30,752 nt of DNA, from the NCBI GenBank assembly GCA_002494015.1, contig DLAR01000073.1, positions 10,890 through 41,641 of the forward strand, given 5' to 3'. The notes beneath the pieces were generated by a model. The model worked only from the letters and a program-made list of their open reading frames with translations. It had not been told where the DNA came from and searched no databases. This document shows, one piece after another, positions 23,634 to 30,752 of this stretch. This DNA comes from Porphyromonadaceae bacterium UBA7042. GTDB taxonomy: Bacteria; Bacteroidota; Bacteroidia; Bacteroidales; Muribaculaceae. Position 1 is the stretch's first letter. Each line of letters begins with the position of its first letter. Made by a program: the position numbers and the translations under genes.

Positions 23634-26600
23634 TTAGAAGTTGACATACATCTGGACTGCATAGGTGGTGGGAATCGGGTAGGCGGCACCGTTGCGGTTG
23701 GCCTGCTCGGGGTCCCAGAGTTTCATGGGGCTCCACACATGGAGGTTGTTGATGACAAATTGCAGGTCCATCGACTTGACACCGATGGTCTTGAGCACCT
23801 TGCCCGGGGTCACATGATAGTTGAGGTTGATTTCCTTGAGGCGCAGATAGCGCGAGTTGGCGTGCCAGAAAGTCGAATACTGTTTGTTGTTGTCGCTGAC
23901 ACCGTAGCTCAGACGGGGGAAAAGGGCATTGGGGTTTTCGGTCGAGGGGTCGCCCGAATATGATGCCGGAATCCAGCGGTTGGCCGGATTGGCCACGATG
24001 GTGAGCACGTTGCCGGTGTTGCCGCCATAGAAGGGGATATAACCCTTGCCGTCGCCATTTTCCGCATCCCAGTCGCCGGGGTGGACATAGTAGTAGTCAG
24101 TGTTGCCGGTTCCTTGGAACAGGACGCTGAGTGTCAGGTCTTTCCAGCGCACCTCGCCGCCGAATCCATACATCAGTTTGGGGTAGTTGGGATAAGAGAG
24201 GGGCACTTTGTCATCTTCGTCAATCACGCCGTCGCCGTTGACATCCTTATACTTGATGTCGCCGGGGAGATAGCTGCCGAAAGTCTGCTTGGGGCTCTGT
24301 GCCACGTCAAGTTCGTCGCGGAAAAGACCGAGGGCGATATAGCCGCGGAAAGCGTTGTTGACATAGCCTGAGTAGTTCTGATAATCGTAGGGCTGAAGGG
24401 CCTGTTCCCAGTTCTCAACCTTGTTGGCCGAGTAGGTGAAGTTGCCTCGCACGGTGAAACCCCAGTCCTTGTTGATCTGCTGGCTGTAAGAGATGTTGCC
24501 GTCAGCACCCCAGCTTTTCATCTTGCCGACGTTGCCGAAAGGCATCTGAGTCAGGCCGACATATCCGGGAATCTGCTCACGACGCTGATAGATACCGTCG
24601 CGCTTGTCTTGGAAGAAGTCGACAACGAAGTCGATGCGGTCGTTGAGGAGTCGGCCCTCGATACCGAGGTCGGCCTTTGTGGCTTTCTCCCAGCGGAGGT
24701 TGTTGGCGCCGACGCGTTCCTCGGTGATGTAGCCGCTCGAGCTGCCCCATCCGCCGCCGCTACCCATATTCATGAGTGTCAGGTAGGGGAAACGCTCGTC
24801 AGTGAGTCGGTCGTTACCCACGGTACCGTAAGATGCGCGGAATTTCAGGAAGTTGAGCACAGGGCTGAGGGCCTGCATGAAGGGATACTGGGAGGGAACC
24901 CAGCCGATAGCCACCGAGGGGAAGAAACCGAAACGGTGCCCTTTTTCAAAGTTTTCCGAGCCGGTGTAACCGAAGTTGGCATCAAGGAAATATGTGTCAT
25001 CGTAACCATAGGAGAGTCGGCCCGACACACCCTGATACTTGATGGGTATTGCATACATGCTCTTGAGTGTAGCATCGTCGGTGACGCCGCTCTGGTTGCT
25101 GTTCTGCTGGTTGCTCATGTAGTAGTAGAGGAGCGCGCCCACGCGGTGTTTCTTGTTGAACAGGCGGTCCCAAGTTGCTGTTGCCTCGAAGTGGAACTTG
25201 TAAAACTGTTCCTCGCCTTTTTCATATTTGGCCGGTTCGGCATCGACGCGCTTGATGATACCGAGCTCGCCGGTATATTTGCGGGTGGTGGCATAGTACA
25301 TGTCAGGGCGGATTGAGCGTTTCTCGCGGAGGTTTGTCTCGTTGTCAAACGCACCCTGAACGCGCAGTTTCAGTCCCTCGGTCACCATCGAGAGGTCTTG
25401 GGTGAGTTCGAGAGTCGCTTTGCCGCGATAGTGGCGGATGTCGGTCATACCGGTCTGGTTCAGCATGACGTAGGGAGAGTAGGCGTTGTCGGCACCGAAG
25501 GCGGGGAGATGGCCGGTCGAGTAGACGGTCGGGATGGTGATGGGAGTCAGGTTGCGGGTTGTCTTCCACAGGTCGTCGGTACTCGTGTTACCAGGCTCTT
25601 TCTTGATTGACAGGAAGCCGTCAGACCCGAAGTAGAGTTTGGTTGTCGGGGTGAGGTTGATGTCGACGTTGACACGGTAGTTCATCGTCTGATAACCCAC
25701 GCCGGCTGAATATTTCGAGTTCTTGTCCTGACGGTAGGCTGAGGATTCGTTGCTGTAGCCGAGCGAGAGGTAGTATCGGGCAAGGCTGCCGCCGCCGCGG
25801 GCGTTGACAAAGTAGGTCTGAGTGAATGAGTTCTTGTGGAGCAGCTCTTTCTGCCAGTTCACGTCGGGGAACAGGTCGGGGTCGAGCTGGTACTTGATGA
25901 TGTCAAGCTCGGTGTCGGTGTAGAGAGGGTAGTTTCCGCGCACGACGCGTGCCTCGTTGGCAAGCTGTGCATACTCGTAGGAGCCGATGTATTTGGGCAT
26001 ATTGGTCAGGTGGGAGATGCCGAAGTTGACACGTCCTGTCACTTCGAGACGGTCGGCGTTACCGCGCTTGGTTGTGATGAGGACAACGCCGTTGGCGCCG
26101 CGCACACCGTAGACGGCAGTCGCCGATGCGTCTTTCAGCACCGAGAACGACTCGATGTCGGCGGGGTCGACCTCGCTGAGGTTTCCTTCAAGGCCGTCGA
26201 TGAGGACGAGCGCGCTGCTGTTGGCTCCGAAAGTGCCGATACCTCGAATCCAGAACTCGGAGATGTTTTTTCCCGGCTCGCCGCTCGACTGCATGGTTAT
26301 GATGCCGGGGACACGTCCGCCGAGCATGTTCTGGATATTGGTGCCGGGAGTCTTGAGGTCCTTGACATCCACGCTTGTCACGGCACCGACGACACTGATT
26401 TTGCGCTGTGTTCCGAGACCCACAACTACAGCCTCGTCGAGGACGTTGGCATCGATTTCAAGATGCACTTCAAGGCCGCTTTCGTTGCCGGTTATCATCT
26501 TTTCAAACGGCTTGTAGCCGAGATAGGAGACGACGAGCACGTCGTTTTTTCCCAGATTGAGTTTGAAATTTCCGTCAATATCGGTGACGGTACCTGTACC

Positions 26601-26753
26601 CGGGCGGTCTTTTATAAAGACACTCGCGCCCGGCACTGTCGAGTCGGTCTCGTCATAGACCGTACCCGACACTGTGACTAACTGCCGGTTATTCTGCGCC
26701 CATGCGACAGCCGTGAAACACAGCAGCATTATCATTAATATCGCTTTTCTCAT
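23634..26753 (-). CDS. susC: SusC-family TonB-dependent outer-membrane transporter
   Basis: The product is 1039 aa, a normal SusC size. In order: a signal peptide (about 1-19, AVAWAQ), a carboxypeptidase-regulatory-like beta-sandwich (about 27-105, VSGTVYDETDSTVPGASVFIKD to SYLGYKPFEK), a TonB box (about 107-113, DEAVVVG), a plug domain (about 118-230, VLIDGLEGNLSEVDPADIESFSVLKDASATAVYGVRGANG) and a 22-strand barrel ending in an aromatic residue (YVNF). It imports oligosaccharides over the outer membrane with SusD and TonB-ExbBD energy. It is preceded by 97 bp after the NHL lipoprotein gene, a gap with a small tandem repeat and no clear promoter, and followed by susD after 15 bp. It is of the non-STN type, with no N-terminal signalling domain, so it is not expected to act through an anti-sigma factor. 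Confidence 0.97.
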   Translation of the reverse strand: MRKAILMIMLLCFTAVAWAQNNRQLVTVSGTVYDETDSTVPGASVFIKDRPGTGTVTDIDGNFKLNLGKNDVLVVSYLGYKPFEKMITGNESGLEVHLEIDANVLDEAVVVGLGTQRKISVVGAVTSVDVKDLKTPGTNIQNMLGGRVPGIITMQSSGEPGKNISEFWIRGIGTFGANSSALVLIDGLEGNLSEVDPADIESFSVLKDASATAVYGVRGANGVVLITTKRGNADRLEVTGRVNFGISHLTNMPKYIGSYEYAQLANEARVVRGNYPLYTDTELDIIKYQLDPDLFPDVNWQKELLHKNSFTQTYFVNARGGGSLARYYLSLGYSNESSAYRQDKNSKYSAGVGYQTMNYRVNVDINLTPTTKLYFGSDGFLSIKKEPGNTSTDDLWKTTRNLTPITIPTVYSTGHLPAFGADNAYSPYVMLNQTGMTDIRHYRGKATLELTQDLSMVTEGLKLRVQGAFDNETNLREKRSIRPDMYYATTRKYTGELGIIKRVDAEPAKYEKGEEQFYKFHFEATATWDRLFNKKHRVGALLYYYMSNQQNSNQSGVTDDATLKSMYAIPIKYQGVSGRLSYGYDDTYFLDANFGYTGSENFEKGHRFGFFPSVAIGWVPSQYPFMQALSPVLNFLKFRASYGTVGNDRLTDERFPYLTLMNMGSGGGWGSSSGYITEERVGANNLRWEKATKADLGIEGRLLNDRIDFVVDFFQDKRDGIYQRREQIPGYVGLTQMPFGNVGKMKSWGADGNISYSQQINKDWGFTVRGNFTYSANKVENWEQALQPYDYQNYSGYVNNAFRGYIALGLFRDELDVAQSPKQTFGSYLPGDIKYKDVNGDGVIDEDDKVPLSYPNYPKLMYGFGGEVRWKDLTLSVLFQGTGNTDYYYVHPGDWDAENGDGKGYIPFYGGNTGNVLTIVANPANRWIPASYSGDPSTENPNALFPRLSYGVSDNNKQYSTFWHANSRYLRLKEINLNYHVTPGKVLKTIGVKSMDLQFVINNLHVWSPMKLWDPEQANRNGAAYPIPTTYAVQMYVNF

Positions 26754-26817
26754 TGCTTGGTTTATTGATTGGTTTTGTTCTGATTCTCTTGATAAGGTAA
26801 AGCAAGGTGCGGGGTAT

Positions 26818-26843
26818 TAAACCTTAGACCTAAACCTTGAACC
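26818..26843. repeat. Tandem 13-bp repeat between the NHL lipoprotein gene and susC
   Basis: TAAACCTTAGACC and TAAACCTTGAACC lie directly next to each other and differ at two positions. They fall in the 97-bp gap before susC. They could be a regulator site or chance; no promoter boxes were found around them. Confidence 0.4.
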
Positions 26844-26850
26844 GATAAAA

Positions 26851-28185
26851 TTACTCGATTGCCAGACGGCGGATGCACTGGTTGTTGAAGTCGCCGATGT
26901 AGATGATGCCTTCCTTGTTGATACACACGCCGTAGGGGTTGTCAAACAGGGCAGTCTCGGGACTGCCGTCGCGGTAACCCGCCTCGCCGGCCTGACCGAT
27001 GACGGTGCTGACCTTTCCGTCGGGTGTCACCTTGCGGATGACATGATTTTCGGTGTCGGCGATGTACATGTCGTCGTTTTCATCGAGAATCAGCTGGCGG
27101 GGAGAGTGGAACTGCGCAGCCGAGCCGTTGCCGTCGAGGTAACCGGCCTTGCCCGACACGCCTGCAATGAGCGAGTGGCGTTTTGAGGAAATGTCGTAGC
27201 TGTAGATGCAGTGGTTGTTGGTATAGGCGATGTAAAGAATGTTGGGATGTTTCTGGCTGAAGCACATGTAGCTGTCACTGCCGCTCATGAGTCCGTTGTC
27301 GACTTGGCTCGCATAGCCTGTCAGCGGGTCAAAGCGGTAAAGGATGCCGTTTTTGGCTCGGATGTACATGTAGCCGTCGACGGTACACATGGCGATTGAG
27401 TGCTTGTAGTCAAATGTCAGCGTCTCGCCCGCCTCGGGTTTGAGCGACTGTTTCATGGGGCTCCACATGTTTTCCGACGACATGGTCCAGTAATCGAGGC
27501 CGTTGTCGGTGGGGATGTAGACGGTGTTGCCGTCGTCGAGCATACAGGGCTGGTTGAGCGGCGCTCCTGTGTCGGGGATGAGGAGTCGGCTCAGGTCCTC
27601 GTCTTCGTTGACAAGGATGACCTTGTTGTTGTTATAGTAGCTGTTGCGGTTGCGGAGACTCGCGATGATATTGTTGTCCTTGTCGACGGCGAGATAGGTG
27701 ACATGGGGCATAGTTGTCTGCGCGAGGTTGCCGGTCGAGACTTCGTCGGGGGCATCCTTGATACCGCACACGGTTGTCACGACGGTGCGGATATAGTAGT
27801 CAAACTTTGTGTCGTAGTCGTAACGTTTCCCGTCTATTTCCACCGATACAGGACACTCGATGAGTCCCTCCTCGTCACCTTCGCCCGGCTTGCGGGGGCA
27901 GATGGCGTAGATTTTCTCGCCGACCGACGAGATGACGGCTGCGGGACGGTTGTTGACATACACCTTGATTTTTGACAGGTCGGTACCGAAGTTTTTGCCG
28001 TTGAGGATGAGCTGCGTGGCAACACCACCCGTCGTGGGGTAGAAATCGGTAAGCTCGACGGGGGCATTAGGGTTGTGTGCACCTCCGTTCGCCTCGTCCT
28101 TGTCATCGCTGCATGAAGCCATGAAACCCACGGCCAGCACTGCGCATGTCAGGGAAAGAGCTTTTTTCTTAAAAAAGTCATTCAT
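26851..28185 (-). CDS. IPT/TIG-NHL repeat lipoprotein, candidate surface glycan-binding protein
   Basis: The product is 444 aa. The signal peptide has lipobox FMASC (Cys25), followed by SDDKDE, an acidic spacer typical of surface lipoproteins. Residues about 40-135 form an IPT/TIG immunoglobulin-like domain (VELTDFYPTTGGVATQLIL, then NGKNFG). Residues about 150-444 form an NHL-type beta-propeller, clearest in the last two blades (HSPRQLILDENDDMYIADTENHVIRKV and DNPYGVCINKEGIIYIGDFNNQCIRRL). Proteins with this layout are frequent beside susC in Bacteroidota PULs and are thought to bind glycan at the surface; no catalytic residues are evident. It sits 54 bp after the GH36 gene and 97 bp before susC, within the same operon. 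What it binds cannot be read from sequence. Confidence 0.88.
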   Translation of the reverse strand: MNDFFKKKALSLTCAVLAVGFMASCSDDKDEANGGAHNPNAPVELTDFYPTTGGVATQLILNGKNFGTDLSKIKVYVNNRPAAVISSVGEKIYAICPRKPGEGDEEGLIECPVSVEIDGKRYDYDTKFDYYIRTVVTTVCGIKDAPDEVSTGNLAQTTMPHVTYLAVDKDNNIIASLRNRNSYYNNNKVILVNEDEDLSRLLIPDTGAPLNQPCMLDDGNTVYIPTDNGLDYWTMSSENMWSPMKQSLKPEAGETLTFDYKHSIAMCTVDGYMYIRAKNGILYRFDPLTGYASQVDNGLMSGSDSYMCFSQKHPNILYIAYTNNHCIYSYDISSKRHSLIAGVSGKAGYLDGNGSAAQFHSPRQLILDENDDMYIADTENHVIRKVTPDGKVSTVIGQAGEAGYRDGSPETALFDNPYGVCINKEGIIYIGDFNNQCIRRLAIE

Positions 28186-28239
28186 GTGAAGATTGATTAT
28201 TTTGGTTTGTGATTTGAATTATCGTGTCAGTTCTCACGT

Positions 28240-30369
28240 TTACTTTTTATAAAGACGGTAAAGCCTTGCGCGCTCGGTAGTCAGACGGTAGGTCATTTCG
28301 TTGCCGTTGATTGTCACGCCTTCGTCGGTCCAGCATTCATAGCTGCGCGAAGTGTCGATGTCGGCCCCGTTGATGCCGAGGGAGGTCAGGTCGAGGGTTA
28401 TATCCTTGTTGTCGATTTCGTAGTTGAAATGGGCGATATAATAGGAGTCTTCGGTTTCGAGATAGAACAGGTCGACCGAGTTGTTGGCGCCGGAAAGAAT
28501 GTGTCCGTAGGCGGGACGGAAACCGCCGCCGCGCCGGATTACCTCGTTGACTTTGTCGTAGGTTGAAAAACGTGCAGCTTTGTTCTGAGATTCTTCAGTG
28601 CCGATGTAGGAACCCCGGGTGCTGAGGTTGTCGCCGAGCATGCAGTAGCCGGTTACGGCCGCGGTAGTCATGCGCGAGATGTTTTCGGCCACGCTGCGGT
28701 TGCCCATCACGAGGTGGTCCGGGTCGTTGTAGTTGTAGACACGGTTGAGCCACCAGCCGAATGAGAAACTGTTCATCATGTAGCTTGTGTGCCACATCTC
28801 GCCCCAAGCATCGCATGACACACGGCGCGCGTTGGCATACTGCGCCGGGAACAGCGGGGCGATTGACTCGACGATAAACATGTCGTCGCCGCAACGCTCG
28901 CGCAGCTTTTTCATGCCGTAATTGTAGGCCTGAACGCCGGTGGTGATTTCGGGGAGGTAGAACCGGTCACATTCCACAATGCCGTTGGTGAGGAAGTCGA
29001 GCTTGATATATTTGAAACCCATTATCTTGAATTTGTCGATGAAGAAGTTCAGGCGCGAGATTGTAGCGGGCGCGGTGGGGTCCATGCACAGGGCACCGGC
29101 CACGCTTTTGGTCTTTCCGTTGACCTTTGCATAGCCTTGCTCATAGTAATACCCGTTGTTGCCCTCCACGGCGCGCGAGCCGCTGAACAGCCAGTCACAC
29201 CACGGGGTCCAGTAGATTCCCGGCACTTGGCCGTTGGCATAGCAGTGGTCGGCAAATTCCTTGAGCTGGTCCCAGTTCATGTTGTCCCAGAATGAGTCGA
29301 GGCCCACGAATACGACGCCGTTTTCGCCGAAACCGCCCTTGTCCTGAATGTTTTCCTTGATGAAGTCAGATACCGAGATGACACCGTCGAAGTTGACGTG
29401 GCGTTCCATGCCGCCCCAGCTGTTCCAGCCATAGGGGGTTCCGCCGGTCCATTCCTGCCGGCCGGCGATGGCGGCGCATATATCGCCGTAGGTTTCAAGG
29501 CCGGTGCGCCAGTCGTCGGAATAGTGTATTATCATGCGGGCCGATTTTATGCGGGGAGCGGTGACGGTTCCGTGGGGTTGCAGGTAGTCGCCGTCGGCAT
29601 CTTTTGTCGCGGAATGAGTTACGCCGCTTGCGCATTCGAGATTGGTGATTTTGCCCTGACTCAGCGGGCTGCCTGTCATGCGGACAGCCGATTTCCAAGT
29701 GTCGTGGTCGACCGAGCCGATGACGAGGCCCTGCTGTGTCACGCCGTTGAAGATCGCGGTCACTTCAAACGATATGCTGTCTCGCGCCACACGCCCGGGG
29801 GCGAGGGTGGTCGATGTCTTTGATGTCTTGCTGAGCGGATAGGACCCGTAGGTGACGAATCCGTCGTTGTCAAACGGCACAGTCAGGAAACGGTTGTTCA
29901 GGTCCTGCGGCAAAAACAGGTTCTCGGCGCGGGAAACCACCGGGGCGATATAGTTGGATGCAACCTCGGCCCCGCCCTTGCCGACAAGAGTCACGTCGGT
30001 CAGCACGAAGTCCTTGCCGTCATAGAGGTAGAAAGTCTGCTCCACGCCGGGAGCGTCGGTCTCGGTCGAGGTGTACAGTATCGTGTAGCTTTTTCCTTGT
30101 CCCACCTCGTCGGCGATGTCGGCAGTCGAGTATTCCACGCCTGTATATCCGTCGGTTGTCATCATGCGGCCACCGGCCTTGAACTGCACGGTAACATCGT
30201 TGAGAATCGCGTTACCGTCTTTCGAGATGGTCGCCCGGCGTGTCGCGTCGTCGTGGTTGATTTGCCATTTCCCGTATGAAAAATCACCGGCATAAACTGT
30301 AGCTCCGCCCGCCACCGCGAGGCAGGCTGCGACGAGTGTGCTGTGTAAAAAAACTTTCACTGATGTCAT
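28240..30369 (-). CDS. Clan GH-D alpha-galactosidase (GH36-type), secreted
   Basis: The product is 709 aa: a signal peptide (about 1-27, GGATVYAG), an N-terminal beta-supersandwich (about 30-300), a TIM barrel (about 310-600) and a C-terminal antiparallel beta domain. Catalytic residues fit clan GH-D: Asp458 in YIKLDFL (nucleophile) and Asp520 in SCDAWGEMW (acid/base), with TPYGWNSWGG at the barrel start. This makes a retaining alpha-galactosidase most likely; related sequences can act on other alpha-galactosides or alpha-N-acetylgalactosaminides. It is the first gene of the uptake operon, ahead of the NHL lipoprotein, which is unusual because hydrolases often follow susCD. No lipobox, so periplasmic. 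The start at 30369 is supported by a -7 box about 63 bp upstream. Family-level certainty is high at the clan level and moderate for GH36. Confidence 0.88.
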   Translation of the reverse strand: MTSVKVFLHSTLVAACLAVAGGATVYAGDFSYGKWQINHDDATRRATISKDGNAILNDVTVQFKAGGRMMTTDGYTGVEYSTADIADEVGQGKSYTILYTSTETDAPGVEQTFYLYDGKDFVLTDVTLVGKGGAEVASNYIAPVVSRAENLFLPQDLNNRFLTVPFDNDGFVTYGSYPLSKTSKTSTTLAPGRVARDSISFEVTAIFNGVTQQGLVIGSVDHDTWKSAVRMTGSPLSQGKITNLECASGVTHSATKDADGDYLQPHGTVTAPRIKSARMIIHYSDDWRTGLETYGDICAAIAGRQEWTGGTPYGWNSWGGMERHVNFDGVISVSDFIKENIQDKGGFGENGVVFVGLDSFWDNMNWDQLKEFADHCYANGQVPGIYWTPWCDWLFSGSRAVEGNNGYYYEQGYAKVNGKTKSVAGALCMDPTAPATISRLNFFIDKFKIMGFKYIKLDFLTNGIVECDRFYLPEITTGVQAYNYGMKKLRERCGDDMFIVESIAPLFPAQYANARRVSCDAWGEMWHTSYMMNSFSFGWWLNRVYNYNDPDHLVMGNRSVAENISRMTTAAVTGYCMLGDNLSTRGSYIGTEESQNKAARFSTYDKVNEVIRRGGGFRPAYGHILSGANNSVDLFYLETEDSYYIAHFNYEIDNKDITLDLTSLGINGADIDTSRSYECWTDEGVTINGNEMTYRLTTERARLYRLYKK

Positions 30370-30431
30370 TTTCGTTTGATATTATTTTTAAGGGAAAACA
30401 ATCGCGACCCCGAGGGTCAATTCTTCCAATG

Positions 30432-30439
30432 CAAAAGTA
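30432..30439 (-). promoter_or_regulatory. Probable -7 box of the uptake operon promoter
   Basis: On the minus strand this reads TACTTTTG, a match to TAnnTTTG. No TTTG is found at the expected -33 distance (around 30459-30464), so activator dependence is possible. The predicted leader is about 55-60 nt and contains a small hairpin near its 5' end (GACCC at 30406-30410, GGGTC at 30414-30418). Confidence 0.55.
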
Positions 30440-30546
30440 TTAAGATTAATTTGCACTGCTATGTCAGCGGTTTGCCAAAAAATATAACAATCGTCTCAAA
30501 ATGCGTCAACCTCCCGGTGTATCAACTCTTTTTTAGTGAAAAATCG

Positions 30547-30596
30547 AAAAAAAGCCACAGAGGCTGCTCTTTCCGGCAGCCTCTGTGGCTTTTTTT
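30547..30596. terminator. Strong bidirectional rho-independent terminator
   Basis: Perfect 21-bp arms (30547-30567 and 30576-30596) surround an 8-nt loop. The stem is GC-rich (GCCACAGAGGCTGC) with seven A on one side and seven T on the other, so it can stop transcription from both directions. It insulates the uptake operon promoter from whatever lies to the right of the window. Confidence 0.92.
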
Positions 30597-30626
30597 CGCA
30601 ACTCGTGTCTGAGCCGCGATTGTTAA

Positions 30627-30752
30627 GTGAGTGTCAGAAATTATTTAATAGAATCAAGTGAGCGCAATGAAGATGCTTTCAGTCTTGCTCATCAGTTACA
30701 GAGCTACGGCTATGCGCCTTCTTCGCAAGTCCAAAATCATTCTACATATCAC
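30627..30752 (+). CDS. Possible start of a plus-strand gene, cut by the window edge
   Basis: After a TAA at 30624-30626, a plus frame is open to the edge for 42 codons from a GTG at 30627, with unbiased residues (for example ESSERNEDAFSLAHQLQSYG). Another plus frame is open from the ATG at 30667, and a minus frame enters from the edge and stops at 30696-30698. None can be preferred with confidence. The base composition is less GC-rich than the PUL. Confidence 0.2.
   Translation, partial: MSVRNYLIESSERNEDAFSLAHQLQSYGYAPSSQVQNHSTYH

Noticed and set aside
22749..23963. Plus-strand open frame of 404 codons across the susC/susD junction
   Set aside because: It runs antisense through two well-supported genes and their gap, and has no family features.
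25836..26681. Plus-strand open frame of 281 codons
   Set aside because: It is antisense to the SusC plug and barrel start.

Overview
The window is a GC-rich stretch of a Bacteroidota chromosome, most likely a gut Bacteroidales member; Muribaculaceae is my best guess from the GC-rich coding style. The evidence is an adjacent SusC/SusD pair, SusE-position and NHL-type lipoproteins, a long run of secreted glycoside hydrolases, and promoter boxes of the Bacteroidota type (TAnnTTTG with an upstream TTTG). It is one large polysaccharide utilisation locus (PUL), and every well-supported gene is on the minus strand.

Layout, in transcription order from right to left. (1) 30752-30370: window edge, a strong bidirectional terminator (30547-30596), and a promoter -7 box (30432-30439). 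(2) Uptake operon, 30369-20562: GH36-type alpha-galactosidase, IPT/TIG-NHL lipoprotein, SusC transporter, SusD lipoprotein, DUF1735/DUF4361-like lipoprotein, closing with a GC-rich hairpin at 20439-20471. (3) Spacer, 20547-18602: an orphan secreted protein of 228 aa inside a field of palindromic and inverted repeats of at least three families. (4) Catabolic operon, 18601-3783: GH92, two tandem GH30, GH3 with PA14, GH2, GH38 and GH43-CBM6, closely packed and ended by a nested terminator. (5) GH95 alpha-L-fucosidase-type gene (3660-1222), with a near-ideal promoter of its own overlapping that terminator. (6) A small lipoprotein (1122-445), then the end of a possible plus-strand Pro/Arg-rich gene (2-301).

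How the genes may work together (inference): the surface lipoproteins bind glycan, SusCD imports oligosaccharides, and a periplasmic set removes alpha-mannose (GH92, GH38), beta-glucose or beta-1,6-glucan (GH30 x2, GH3), beta-galactose (GH2), alpha-galactose (GH36), alpha-fucose or alpha-L-galactose (GH95) and a furanose or pentose (GH43). This mixture, without GH20, GH18 or GH33, fits a fungal cell-wall mannoprotein/beta-1,6-glucan or a fucogalactomannan-like heteropolysaccharide better than host N-glycan or a plant xylan. No regulator (HTCS, SusR-like or ECF sigma/anti-sigma) and no clear lipid-anchored surface endo-hydrolase lie in the window, so parts of the system are probably encoded elsewhere. 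I saw no tRNA, rRNA, CRISPR array or transposase.
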